Shown here in pieces: positions 37,779 through 49,169 of a stretch of 64,000 bases of DNA. The notes beneath the pieces were generated by a model, which searched no databases, was not told where the DNA came from, and saw nothing but the letters and a program-made list of their open reading frames with translations. This DNA is from Branchiostoma floridae (lineage: Eukaryota > Chordata > Leptocardii > Amphioxiformes > Branchiostomatidae): positions 29,760,768-29,824,767 of the forward strand of contig NC_049980.1 in NCBI RefSeq assembly GCF_000003815.2. The letters run 5' to 3'. Both the position numbers and the translations under genes were made by a program. Position 1 is the first letter of the stretch, and the number at the start of each line of letters is the position of its first letter.

Positions 37779-37997
37779 TCAGTCTGTTGTCATCACGTCA
37801 CTGATAACTTTTCCCGTAAGAAGTTTATAGCCAAGCGGTCTTGTCTTTGGCGCGGCGACCTGGTGTCTGATTTGAGACAGTCCCGGATAACTCCGCGAGG
37901 CGGCGCTGCCGTTCTGGTCCTCGGGCTGAAGGGAGAAGAACGGCAGGCGCTGACTGCTGTGGACCGTGTTGGGCCTGTCATGGTATCCGTTATGCCG
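37779..37997 (-). CDS. FAM184-like protein, last exon
   Basis: On the minus strand a tract ending GTGTCTTTCAG precedes a phase-0 exon of 219 nt. It encodes 72 residues (RHNGYHDRPN...GKVISDVMTTD) and a stop codon. The phase matches the donor of the preceding exon (38801). The tail is Ser/Pro/Gln-rich and low in complexity, and I do not recognise a domain. Exon status rests on the acceptor, the phase and GC-rich coding-like composition, so it is less certain than exons 1 and 2. The assembly gap at 38559-38782 lies in the intron before it and could hide another exon. Confidence 0.5.
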   Translation of the reverse strand, partial: RHNGYHDRPNTVHSSQRLPFFSLQPEDQNGSAASRSYPGLSQIRHQVAAPKTRPLGYKLLTGKVISDVMTTD

Positions 37998-38066
37998 CTG
38001 AAAGACACAAGATCGGATATGGTAAATGATGATTAATGTCATTCATGGCCATGGGTCAATATACTG

Positions 38067-38140
38067 AATGAATGAAGACCTTTATTGCACATTTTGCCAC
38101 ATCTGGCTACAGGTCACAACAAGACATGTTGAAGAAATAC
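38067..38140 (-). mobile_element. 3' end of a LINE/SINE-type retroelement
   Basis: On the minus strand this reads GTTGTGACCTGTA, then GTGCAATAAAGGTCTTCATT, then ATTCA repeats. It matches the plus-strand segment 43405-43486 over about 75 bp. Shared 3' ends finishing in a short tandem repeat are typical of non-LTR retroelements. It lies in intron 2 of the FAM184-like gene. Confidence 0.5.
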
Positions 38141-38359
38141 ATTCAACAGATACAAGATAAAACTATCGCTAGCTAGATTCAACTTCTCCTCGCTTTTCAG
38201 TTGAATATGGTGGAGATAGAATTATCAATTCTATCATTTTGCAGGGCACAGCGTCCTTCAAAAAGAGGAATATTCCAAATGAACTTCACTAGAAGCTGGC
38301 ATTGGGGCAATATGTTATTATGAAACTTCTTTTCATTTGCATTTATTGAGATTATGTAA

Positions 38360-38548
38360 CACCCCCCTCACATTAGGCGAAAATGGATCGGACGACGAGT
38401 CTGCGAGCTCCAAATTACGAGGAGGCATGACCCTGCTGTCGACGAAAAAATGGCAGAGTTCCCCCATTCCCGTCAGGGCCATGCCTCTTCGTAATTTAGA
38501 GCTCGCAGACTCGTCGGCCGATCGATTTTCGCCTAATGTGAGGGGGGA
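38360..38548. mobile_element. PIF/Harbinger-type MITE
   Basis: A 189-bp near-perfect inverted repeat with termini CACCCCCCTCACATTAGGCG and its complement, and a TAA at each flank (38357-38359 and 38549-38551). The 3-bp TAA/TTA target duplication and the inner CGATTTTCGCC are shared with the element at 57150. A 3-bp TWA duplication is the hallmark of PIF/Harbinger transposition. Confidence 0.8.
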
Positions 38549-38558
38549 TAAAAGAAAT

Positions 38559-38782
38559 NNNNNNNNNNNNNNNNNNNNNNNNNNNNNNNNNNNNNNNNNN
38601 NNNNNNNNNNNNNNNNNNNNNNNNNNNNNNNNNNNNNNNNNNNNNNNNNNNNNNNNNNNNNNNNNNNNNNNNNNNNNNNNNNNNNNNNNNNNNNNNNNNN
38701 NNNNNNNNNNNNNNNNNNNNNNNNNNNNNNNNNNNNNNNNNNNNNNNNNNNNNNNNNNNNNNNNNNNNNNNNNNNNNNNNNN
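38559..38782. other. assembly gap (224 N)
   Basis: A run of N characters starting 10 bases after the long-hairpin MITE, inside intron 2 of the FAM184-like gene. Confidence 1.
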
Positions 38783-38800
38783 CGCACCGGCTTACCTTAC

Positions 38801-39004
38801 CTGGTTGTTGTCTCTCCTCTGGTGAGAACTCCGGATCCGGAGCGTCGCCGGCGAGTCGCTGCGGAGTCGGCTAGCGGAGCGCGGATCCACGTACACCGGC
38901 TGGAACTCCGAGAACGTGCGGTTAAAATTCCCCTCTCTGTTTATAAGTTCCAGTCGATATCTTTCCACCTCGTCCCTCAGCCGGTCAACCTCGCACCTCT
39001 GGTC
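38801..39004 (-). CDS. FAM184-like protein, exon 2
   Basis: A 204-nt exon, 68 codons, phase 0 at both ends (acceptor CCTCCTCAG, donor GTAAGG). It encodes DQRCEVDRLRDEVERYRLEL then INREGNFNRTFSEFQP, followed by a Ser/Arg-rich stretch. From memory, vertebrate FAM184 proteins have a C-terminal coiled-coil segment of the form LxNRExNFNKxF followed by a PxVGV-type sequence, and INREGNFNRTF fits that pattern. This exon is therefore the counterpart of the conserved FAM184 C-terminal region. Confidence 0.8.
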
Positions 39005-39427
39005 CTGAGGAGGGAAGAGGAGAACAAACAGGCGATGTAAAAAAATAAGAACGGAAGGCGACAATGGATGGACCTGACTACTAGTTAGACATGTAATAAA
39101 CAAGACTAACGTGTAACATGTAATAAACGAAAGCATCTTAACTAGCACTCAAGTCTGAAATTTTCAGTCCAAAACAAAGACTTTGTCAAAACGTAGAAAT
39201 GCAATGAAAACCTAAACATGCAGATATGTGTCATTTTTGACGGACATTCAGTCACTTTATCTCATTGGTCGAGGTGCCAATTGCCATGCTATGATTTGTT
39301 CAACTGATCAGGATCGGCCCAGTTCGTTGAGATTGAATTGACCAAATAAAAATAGTCGGTCTTACGGAAATGTAATAACAAAAGAAGATGACATAATGGT
39401 TGCACATACACCAAAGCCTATCAACCA

Positions 39428-39556
39428 GGGATGGGTACCGATACAGAGAATCTAGGTACAGGTACCGTCCAAGTCCAGAGGATCTGGACCTGATCCTCTG
39501 GACCTGGACCGTACCTGTACAGTGTACCTGAATTTTCTGTGCCGGTACCTACCCCT
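39428..39556. mobile_element. palindromic MITE (GATGGGTACCG type)
   Basis: A 129-bp imperfect palindrome: the left arm GATGGGTACCGATACAGAGA continues to CCAGAGGATC, and the right arm runs GATCCTCTGG to CCGGTACCTACCCC. It lies in intron 1 of the FAM184-like gene. The family is not otherwise represented in the window. Confidence 0.78.
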
Positions 39557-39640
39557 AACCCCAAACATGCACACTTACATATACAGAATCACTTTCCGGC
39601 GTTTTCTGTAAGCTATACCCTTTATGAGCACATGACTTAC

Positions 39641-40567
39641 CCAAAAGGTGACCCTGGACGGTGAACAGGTGGATCTAGTGGACTGAGAGGTGTCCGGTCT
39701 TCTCACTGACTGTGAAGTGTCCGGTCTCCGGACAGACTGGGCAGTGTCCGATCGGCCATTCCCCTGGGCACTGCTGCTTTCCCGTGTCACCCGCTTACCC
39801 AGCTGACTTCTCAGTCTCTCAATCTCCTTTTCCAACTGCTTGTTCTTTGTGTACAGCTTGTCCTTTATTTGCTGTGTTTCCAAAAGGCTTTCTTTCAACT
39901 CCTCTAACTCTTTTGTCCGCGTTGTGTGCTCTTCAACTATTGCTTCCAATTGCTTGCTTAAGTCTCCGATAATGGCCTCGCTGCCTTCGAGGTTTTTAGT
40001 TAACTCACTTTTCAGGTCTTGTAGTTGAGCGATTTCAGCTTTCAACTCTTCGAGCTCCTTACTTCTAGCTGAGCTCTCGTTCGTTTTTCCTTCCCGTAAC
40101 TTTGCCAGCTCAGTCTCAGACTGTTTTAGAAGAGTTGACAGTCTCGTGTTTTCCATTTTCTCGTCTTCTATTTGCGAGTCTCGTTCCTTGAGCTTCTTTT
40201 CGTACTCCTCCTCTTGCTCCTTTAATTGTTTTAAAAGTTCCTCTCTAACTTTACTGACCTCCCTGTTGGTGTCGGAAGCGTCGCGCCGTTTCATGATGTC
40301 CATAGCCTGTTCTAGTCTGGCTATCCGGGCCTTGGCGTCCTCGATAACCGAGGTTATCTCTTCTTCGTACGCATGTTTCAGCGCGTCTATCTCCACTTCT
40401 CTCTGATGACAGCGCGTGAACAACATGTGTACCACCTGCGTCAGTTCGGCAACCTTCTTGCACATCTGATAGTCGAATGACTTCGACTTGGGCTTGTATT
40501 CGACGCCGCCTCCGGAGGCCGCCATCTTGGATCCAGAGGTCACAGCATCCCCTAGAAGACGACTCAT
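39641..40567 (-). CDS. FAM184-like coiled-coil protein, exon 1
   Basis: A 927-nt first coding exon (309 codons, donor GTAAGT). After a short N-terminus it has SKSFDYQMCKKVAELTQVVH, similar to the FAM184A/B N-terminal domain (HxKMSKKIAQLTKVIYALN), then EIDALKHAYEEEITSVIEDA like FAM184 AIQALKDAHEEEIQ. The rest, about residues 60-265, is a continuous Glu/Lys/Leu heptad-rich coiled coil, followed by a Ser/Arg tail with repeated RRPDTSQS units. Two starts are possible: MSRLLGDAV at 40567 or MAASGGG at 40525; the second has the stronger Kozak context (AAGATGG). With exons 2 and 3 the protein would be 449 or 435 aa, versus roughly 1,100 aa in vertebrates. FAM184 function is poorly known. Confidence 0.85.
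40518..40528 (-). promoter_or_regulatory. YY1-like site at the second start codon
   Basis: The minus strand reads AAGATGGCGGC, the consensus form of the YY1 motif. It overlaps the ATG of MAASGGG. YY1 sites commonly lie just downstream of transcription starts around the initiator codon, so the motif is compatible with transcription starting close upstream (inference). Confidence 0.45.
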
Positions 40568-40568
40568 G

Positions 40569-40646
40569 TCAGTTGTACCTGATCTGGCGAAGTTTCTGGC
40601 GTCGACTCAGTAGCGTCGAGACGGCGGTGTTCATCACCCCCGTCAT
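40569..40646 (-). other. 25-codon upstream ORF
   Basis: An upstream ATG at 40646 opens a 25-residue frame (MTGVMNTAVS...). It stops one base before the first FAM184-like ATG (TGA, C, ATG). If the transcript starts above 40650 this uORF could dampen translation or allow reinitiation. A GT (ATCAG then GTACAA) inside it could alternatively be a splice donor. Confidence 0.4.
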
Positions 40647-43404
40647 GTCTGGTCCCGTCTCCGATTCTGCACGAACACAAACGGAGTGTATCAGTCGTCA
40701 GATTAAGCAAACATGTCGCACGATAATGTCACCTGCCCTTATTCACACCTTTCGTACAAGTGACAGGTGACCCCAGGTGAGCTCCTATCACTGTAAGGGC
40801 CCGGGATACAGAGTAGGTTGTCTAAACATCGCCCCGTCACTCTACCCGCGGCATAAATGTATGGCCGCGAAGAAAATGTTACGTGCTAGTCTTCCGCTTT
40901 CCGTCGCTACAACACAGGCATGTGCACATGTCGTAACGTGACGGATCCAGGAGAGTGTACAAAGCTAGAGTGGATTTCCCGCCCAATCGATCCATGTCAC
41001 TTTACGGTAGAGGTAGGCAAACGACAGGCAGATAACACAGCGCGGCTTGTTAGACCTTAACAAACACTTCAGTGTTGTCCAGTGCCCACGTCATAGGAAT
41101 AAAGTCCACCAGAGAATTAACCACAGAATCGTAACCGGTAAGTTGAGAGTAATTCGGGCAATTAAGGGTACAAATCAGTGTAATAACATCGAACGCTTGC
41201 TTGAATAGTTCGTCTAGGGAAGCAAGAAAACGTTTGAACTCATACGTTTCACTCTGTCGAACATCAACTTTCACCACACCCCAACGAGAGTACATAGCAA
41301 CCTCGAGCTCGAGTTCCAGTCACAAATGAAAGTGTGTCCATAGAACACAGTATGTACGCCTCATGTTGTTTTGGTCGTGCCGTGCAACCGAAATATCGCA
41401 AAGATAACGCACGGCTCTGGCTAAAATAATAGCTTGCTAAAATGGGCATATCACTTTCTTTTGTGACATCACAATATATATCCCCAGATGAAATAATTTC
41501 TATAAAGGTCTTTTATGATAGCGTTGAATAAGCATATCTCATATAACACCCGCCAATTGTGCCCCCTAACATACCCTACAGTATACACAATATGCTAAAC
41601 TTGACCGCTGGGACCTTCTGACGATAGGAGGAACAATGAGTCAGCCCCCCTTTGTTACAACGAACCACATCCCTCGGTGAACCGTGTCTTCCTACCGCGC
41701 GTTCTTGACATCGTACCAGCCGAAGTGACAATACCGCAGGCGCTGGTAAACAGGTGTAGCGTTGCAAACCGTATTGGGCACTCTTCGCTTCACTGAATCT
41801 GCCATTTATTAACTTTCTTCGTCAGAGGTTTATGCTTTATGGTCGCCGTAGTAGTTGTAGAGATTTAATTGCACTATCCAACAAGTTGCAGGGGAATACA
41901 GAAAAAAACAAAGCCCCACATAAAGTCTGAGTTAGTTAGCTGACTCCACGAGTGAGGAAAAGTGCTGCGTTTTCGTACAACAGTAAGAATGGAAATGCAT
42001 GACATGCAAGGAATGCAAACATTCCGCCATAATGTTTGCTGTTTCTAGCTCAATTCATATCGCAAATTTACCAAGTCTTATTCTCGATGGTAAATTGTTT
42101 TACTTGAAACCAATATGCCCGTCACATGATGATGAAACTGTGCTCGTTGGTATGGTTTAATATAAAACCCTCATGACTCAAGTGGTATTACAGCAGATCA
42201 GTGAAAGTGAAATGACGCTGGTCACTATGTAAACTCTGTCGTCTTAATGTGTTGTTGCAACTTAACTCTTAATATGCTGGTTGTTTCACGTCGCTTGGTT
42301 GTTTTGTTCTCTGCGTCATCGTAAAAACAACAAACACTTAAGTTGTCATCGTGGCTTTTGTTTTGAGCAAAGACACTCTTAAGTACGCTTTCGCGGGAAA
42401 ACACAGGACTTGATACTAGGGTAAATAGAGATGGCCCTGGTAGAAACCGGTCGTTAAAACCTGTTGCCGCGCACGATGCTAGGCGGCCTGGAAAACTATG
42501 TCGGACTTAGGAGTGCGTCCCTGTAATCTTCTGCTTATTGTGTCCAACTCAAAGAGACCATCCCGCCATTCCAGGCGTTTGGGCGGGAACAATAGACGGC
42601 CGAAAATCAACAATCTCCAACATGGGGGTGGATGAAGAGGAATTTGAAGTTTGTTTTCCCTGGTAGAAGTAACATGCCGTGTCAAGGCGGTGGACAACCG
42701 AGCGATGTTTTCGTATAGAACCTTAGAAACAGACCTACATTACCATTATAAATTGCACGAAGACGGCGCACATCGAGTCAGCCTAAAGGTGTGATCTACT
42801 AAGACAACCGACCAGCCGTTGGACAATGTCTGATTTACTTAACAACACAACAATCCGCGAATGTACCTGTCACGGTGAGTGAACGTGGGGAAAGGTGCTC
42901 ACAACCTACCTTTGTTCTCACCTTGTTGGAGCCGACATCGGCACTCTACGACGCACCCAACTCCTTAGAAACGTCCCCAACAGCTTTTCGGAGATTTAAG
43001 TCTTGGATTATAGAGAAGAAAGCTACGATAGAACGGGTTTGGGTGCACGCCTGTGCCCTGTTGACACAGACAGCCCGGGTTCCTTCTCTACCTGCCGACC
43101 TGCCCACCTGTCCAACCGCTAGCTCATCCGGTTTCACCGCTTGAAAGCAAGGCGTCCGTCGTCCATGGCAACGGGTCGGTGTACATTACATGCACTCTAA
43201 ATACAATGGCGCGATATGGAAACGTGCTCTTAGTTGTCAATAGCAAATTGAGCACATTAAATAAATGTTGAATAAATCATGCCGCATATGAAATGCTGGT
43301 GATTTTACGGCCACTTCAAACGCAGAAAGCCGAAAGCTTAAGTCGAGGACGTTGAAGATAATAAGCCGAACGTCTCTGTTAGACTAGATTTGTATACTTT
43401 TATA

Positions 43405-43486
43405 TGTATTTATACATGTTTTGACTTGTTGTGACCTGTACTTAGCTCGGTTGGGCAAAACTGTACAATAAATGTCTTCATTCAAT
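43405..43486 (+). mobile_element. 3' end of a LINE/SINE-type retroelement
   Basis: An 82-bp segment ending TGTACAATAAATGTCTTCAT then TCAAT. It is homologous to the minus-strand segment 38067-38140, and both carry TTGTTGTGACCTGTA. Only the 3' end is visible, as expected for 5'-truncated retroelements. Confidence 0.5.
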
Positions 43487-45390
43487 AACACGTAATTCTA
43501 CTGCAAGAATAAAGATGTGCCAAACACGGTAATTACAAGGGGTCGTCCTTTCTTCCATTTGTAATTGTCTCTGTTTATTACAGAATAGATCGATTTACTG
43601 CAAGTCTTGGTTTAACTCCCCAGGGACTTCGCTTATTTCTCCACTGCCTAATTTCAACCAAAACACGTGGAATTTACGTACAGGTATTATTCCAGACGCC
43701 ACGCGTGCTAGCCTTTTAGTTAAAATGTTAACATTTGAAGATAAATGAGAGGGGCGATTCGGGACTTTCTGAGGCGGATAACTCTTTTGGCAAAACCTGT
43801 CTGACCTAATTCGGCAAGTTGTTATTTCCATATTAGTCCAGAGGCGGTACTACTAGTCACAAACTCGTCAACATTTACAGACGTTAAATTTTACTTCCTT
43901 GCGTATTTTTGCCAATATATGAAGCGAGTCAAATTGCTTCTTTCAAGCAAAGATATTACTAGTAGTCTTTCATCATGGCTGGATGACTAAACCATACCTA
44001 TTTATCACGTTTGCACCACACGCTCTTTCTCACGTCCTCAAAACACTCGGCCAGTAAAACACATAAGCGAAGTTTGCTCCCTAGCGACTTATAAAAGGAC
44101 TGTATAATAGCTTGCGCAGTTTATTGTGCATCTACCAATTTCAAGTTATTTCATTGTTAGATTTGATTAAAATTCTGTCGATATCATATATCAAGCTATG
44201 TAAAAGCAGCAAGTAGTACAATTTACTTAACGCATTTCTTTTTATACAATACAAAGGATCAACCCAGAGGTACAGGGCAGACACCTATGCTTATATTATC
44301 TCTCGCTGGGCGGCGGCAATTGTAGGACCGGCCGCTAGGGGCGCGATTTTAGTCAGGCGAGGACTGCCCATCTAAGCCTGACATAAGCAGCACAGGAACA
44401 AAGCCCGTATAAGTACATAGCTACCTTAATTTCAATCTAAAAATTAGTCTCCATCATAAATTCACAAAGGCCTTGACTGTAACTGTTCCTTGTGGCCCAG
44501 AAAGGTTTCGAAGGTTTTAAATTGACACTATAAACCGTATCCCCATTTTGAGCCCCATACTGTGCAGCACAACACTGGCATCTGCCCTATAGCCATGCAG
44601 CAATCCTTGAAAGACAGACACATGGCTACTCAAGAATGCCAATTTAATAATAAGTATGAGGTGAATGTAACATGCTTACATGTGTTTTCACAATGCCCAA
44701 AAGTGCAACCTCGAAAATAAATATCTATCACAACCTTTTAAATCACAATTATAATATGTCATATAATTACTATATGCTGATTTGTAAACAAAGCACACAG
44801 CTAGCTATATATCATGTTTACAATATGACCAGTTTTTACTGTTATAAAAGTACTGTATAATATGTTTCTTACACTCCATAAAAAACCTTCCCCTACACAT
44901 TAGCCAATATAAGCATTAGCACTGATCTCTCTACACAAAAGTAAATGTTATTAAATGCACAGAGCTTGCTCAGTGACAAACTTATAGTAACCATTAGTGC
45001 AATAAACAGAATTATGTTTTTGTTAGTTGTGTAATTGCATGTTATTGTTGATAACTTCTATGTTCATTAACTCATGATTTTAATGTAAAATATGAGTATC
45101 TAATTGTTACAATTTGCTGTACATTTTGCTTCTGGCTTTTAACATCTTAGCCAGCAAAAGGTCAATGGTACCTAGATTCTTACTTCTTGATGGTACAAAT
45201 TGTTCATAAGTCAAAGGTGAAAGCTCCTGAGACATAAAACACATCTGGACATGTATCAAGTATGGTCTAGCAAAGAACTGTTTATAAGTTTGGGACCGTC
45301 ACCTTTGATATATTAGAGAATTACCCACAAGGCATTTCACTGCAGGTGAGTAATTTTAACTATAAACTCGCTTCATACAAATTACTAGTA

Positions 45391-45596
45391 CTGTAAAAGA
45401 GGAAATGTTCGGGAGGATTTAATTTCTCGCTCATGAGAAAATAGCGTGTTGGCGGTGGTTTTAACTTCAGGATTGAAATTGCAATGCTAGGTTTTATCTG
45501 TAGAAGGGAAATGTTCACAGGGTTTTAAGTGCACAGTGAAGAGGATAACGTGAAAAATGCAAACCTAAAATCACGGTGAACATTTCCCTTTTACAG
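45391..45596. mobile_element. inverted-repeat MITE (CTGTAAAAG ends)
   Basis: The left end CTGTAAAAGAGGAAATGTTC pairs with the right end GAACATTTCCCTTTTACAG. A third related arm (CTGTAGAAGGGAAATGTTC) lies inside near 45500-45520, so the element may hold an internal duplication or a nested copy. It lies just downstream of thymidylate synthase. Confidence 0.75.
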
Positions 45597-45666
45597 TGAC
45601 TGATAGAAGAGGATAAAAACATAGTAATAGTCTAAGAGTAGCCAAAGTCCCTGATAAATAATGGAA

Positions 45667-45804
45667 TCACACTGCCATCTCCATGCTTATTTTCGGGTGA
45701 GGCTTGTAGCCAACAATTTCAAAGTCCTCCATCTTGAAGTCATCAATATTCTCCACTTGCCGTTTGATGTTGAGGGTGGGGAAGGGGCGCGGCTCCCTCT
45801 TCAG
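45667..45804 (-). CDS. TYMS: thymidylate synthase, exon 6 (last)
   Basis: 138 nt, phase 0, acceptor TTCTCTGTAG. It encodes [16 protein letters not shown], then [20 protein letters not shown], then PKISMEMAV and a stop codon. This matches the end of vertebrate TS residue for residue in length, including the final MEMAV. The C-terminal Val closes over the active site on ligand binding in the family. Confidence 0.97.
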   Translation of the reverse strand: MKREPRPFPTLNIKRQVENIDDFKMEDFEIVGYKPHPKISMEMAV

Positions 45805-46155
45805 CTACAGAGAAGACAATAGCAAGTTAAAAACCTTTTCCACTTCAACTAAATTTTCTACCAGAGAAAGTATATATAACAAAATTATTCTTACCCTTAT
45901 AATTTTTTAAGAATAAAGTTATGTAAAGTGGTTTTGTTTTTCTTCATTGAAACCAATGCTATCAGTTAGAAACATTGATTGATGAATGTGTTTACACGAT
46001 AGCATTTGTGAAATTTCGAAGGTTCAGCAATGTTACATGTGTATTATAAAAGGTGTCATGGAAATGACTCCCCACATCTTCCTTGTTTTAAGTTCACTGT
46101 CATAGTTTTGATGCAAGTATAAATGCTGTAAAGGCAGTTCTAGGTAAACACCTAC

Positions 46156-46227
46156 CTGTTCTTTAAGGGCATCAACATGATTGACATACACGTGTGCGTC
46201 TCCCAGGGTGTGGACAAAGTCTCCAGG
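46156..46227 (-). CDS. TYMS: thymidylate synthase, exon 5
   Basis: 72 nt, phase 0 at both ends, encoding [20 protein letters not shown] then LKEQ. It contains the conserved [16 protein letters not shown] block; its His and Tyr contact the dUMP ribose in the family. The exon length equals that of the corresponding human exon. Confidence 0.97.
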
Positions 46228-46588
46228 CTGGAGGGGGGAACAAATGTGAAACAGGTAACTAACATGATTGTAGGTAAACTTGACAGTAACATCTTCCATT
46301 TAATTTGCTCAAAAGGAGGTGTGGGAAGTAAGGGACTGGTAAACTTGTGGGACTTAATTCCGCAATAGAACAAGAGGGGAGAGAAGGTTACGGTTTGAAC
46401 AATTCTGTAATAGAAGCTGTGTACTGGGATCACATATTTGCGGTCATGATTTTGCAGTGGACACCACAAAAAGAAACCACTGAAAATATTTCAATATTTA
46501 CAGTGCTACTAGCAGTAACTGTTAACTTATCTATCAGCAATTACTATACTTTTCCCCCAAATCAACAGTGACCAGTTAATTACTACTA

Positions 46589-47060
<472 letters not shown>

Positions 47061-47104
47061 TAAAAAATATCTTGCAATGAAAAAGGGCAATTCATTTGCC
47101 TTAC

Positions 47105-47206
47105 CTGGTGGGTTCCATGCAGACATGATGATGCGCCGGTTGTCTGGGTCAGTCTTGATGGTGTGGATGACCTGAGCGAGCTGGTCCACACCCTGGCCGG
47201 TGTAGT
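47105..47206 (-). CDS. TYMS: thymidylate synthase, exon 3
   Basis: 102 nt, phase 1 at both ends, encoding [20 protein letters not shown] then [14 protein letters not shown]. The [10 protein letters not shown] block carries the two arginines that bind the dUMP phosphate from the partner subunit. The acceptor is CCATCGTAG. Using this acceptor gives exactly the family spacing between GAEY and YTGQGVDQL. Confidence 0.96.
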
Positions 47207-47612
47207 CTACGATGGACAGAAGCTGATATGTCAGGTCCATTCAGATAATAATTCTTACAAAACAAAAGGGAGACAGGACTCAAAGTTCAGAATTGACTGA
47301 GAAAAGCTTTCTAACCCCCTTCGTTTCTCAAAAGTAGAGTACTTTGGTTGGGTAGTAGTATCACTCCAGTTGGAACTGCTCCTGTTTTTAGACCTTCCAT
47401 TCAACAGACTGTCATGTTGCATTGGGTGGACTTAAATTTGGCTGACTACTTTAGTAGTTTACAACCACCACGTACTGTACGGTACATAATATAATCTAAG
47501 AAAGAGAAGGGAATGAAAACTTTCAATTGTGAAAGTCTTGGACTACAGAATCCAGTCTAACTGCTTCTCATCATGTCCTGAAAGTCTACAATGATTGATG
47601 AGTTAGTCCTTA

Positions 47613-47891
<279 letters not shown>

Positions 47892-48206
47892 TCAACTTCA
47901 AAATGGAGTATAAAGTATGTAGTTCCTTAAAATTTTTCAAGTTGTATCTGCAAGATAAAATCTCTTTCCTTTCATCAAATACATTGCTGCTCTACATGGG
48001 AGAAAAGGTTTTGTAACATATTCAATGATAATGATTAAATGAAAATAAACTCTGTAGCTGAATCCAGAACACTCTCTGAACAGCACCTCTCCTGCAGGCC
48101 CCACTGTTGCACCTTTGGGAATTTATTTTACATTTCATCACTCGATTTAGGTAAGAAATGAGTGCCTAGCTTTGGTTAGCTGAGGGTATCTATGAAAGGT
48201 GACTTT

Positions 48207-48408
48207 GATTACACCCGATCCCTCGATCTCAAAAGTTAAGCAATGCGAGGTCCGGACAGTTATTGGATGGGAGTCCTCCAACCAAGGATGACCGGATTGC
48301 TGTAGCCGGACCAAGCATGGTCTTTCCACGAAATCGTCTTCCGGGAGGGACGTAAAACGGGGGTCCTGTGCTTGAGGAGGTGCCTCGACCATGTTAAACA
48401 GCCTCATA
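48207..48408 (+). mobile_element. 5S-rRNA-derived SINE in TS intron 1
   Basis: Positions 48210-48304 resemble 5S rRNA: CCCGATC, CGATCTCAAAAGTTAAGCA, GGTCCGG, ATTGGATGGGAG and GCTGTAG occur in the correct order. A body follows with TTCCGGGAGGGACGTAAAAC and GGAGGTGCCTCGACC, ending near 48408 before a T-rich stretch. It is a SINE rather than a 5S gene, because the 5' end is missing, substitutions are many and the body is SINE-like. Confidence 0.75.
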
Positions 48409-48661
48409 ATTTTTAGTTTTTTGGGTACCTACTGGCTGGCAAAAATACACCAGATGATTATAAAATCTATTAATTTATTAGATTTTTTTAAATACAAAAT
48501 TCTACTTCTTGCTGACTATTGGATGATTTAGGTGATCAGAAAAGATGTACAACAACGCAAACCTATCAAAGAAAGTCCAAAAGTACAGTAGCAAATGTAA
48601 AACAGTAGATTTTGGGTCAAGTCAAATTTGTAAACAAACTTTTGCCCCCCTCCCCACTTTA

Positions 48662-49169
<508 letters not shown>

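Larger units (their letters stand above)
40647..45666. other. intergenic, no gene seen
   Basis: About 5 kb between the 5' end of the FAM184-like gene and the stop codon of thymidylate synthase. No coding exon is supported. It contains a retroelement 3' end (43405-43486) and an inverted-repeat element (45391-45596). The segment near the TS stop codon is probably TS 3'UTR. Confidence 0.5.

Noticed and set aside
37533-38036. 167-codon plus-strand frame
   Set aside because: It overlaps the minus-strand last exon of the FAM184-like gene, which has a proper acceptor and matching phase. The plus-strand translation has no recognisable motif.
48210-48304. 5S rRNA gene
   Set aside because: Only part of 5S is present, with many substitutions, fused to a SINE body, and located inside a thymidylate synthase intron.
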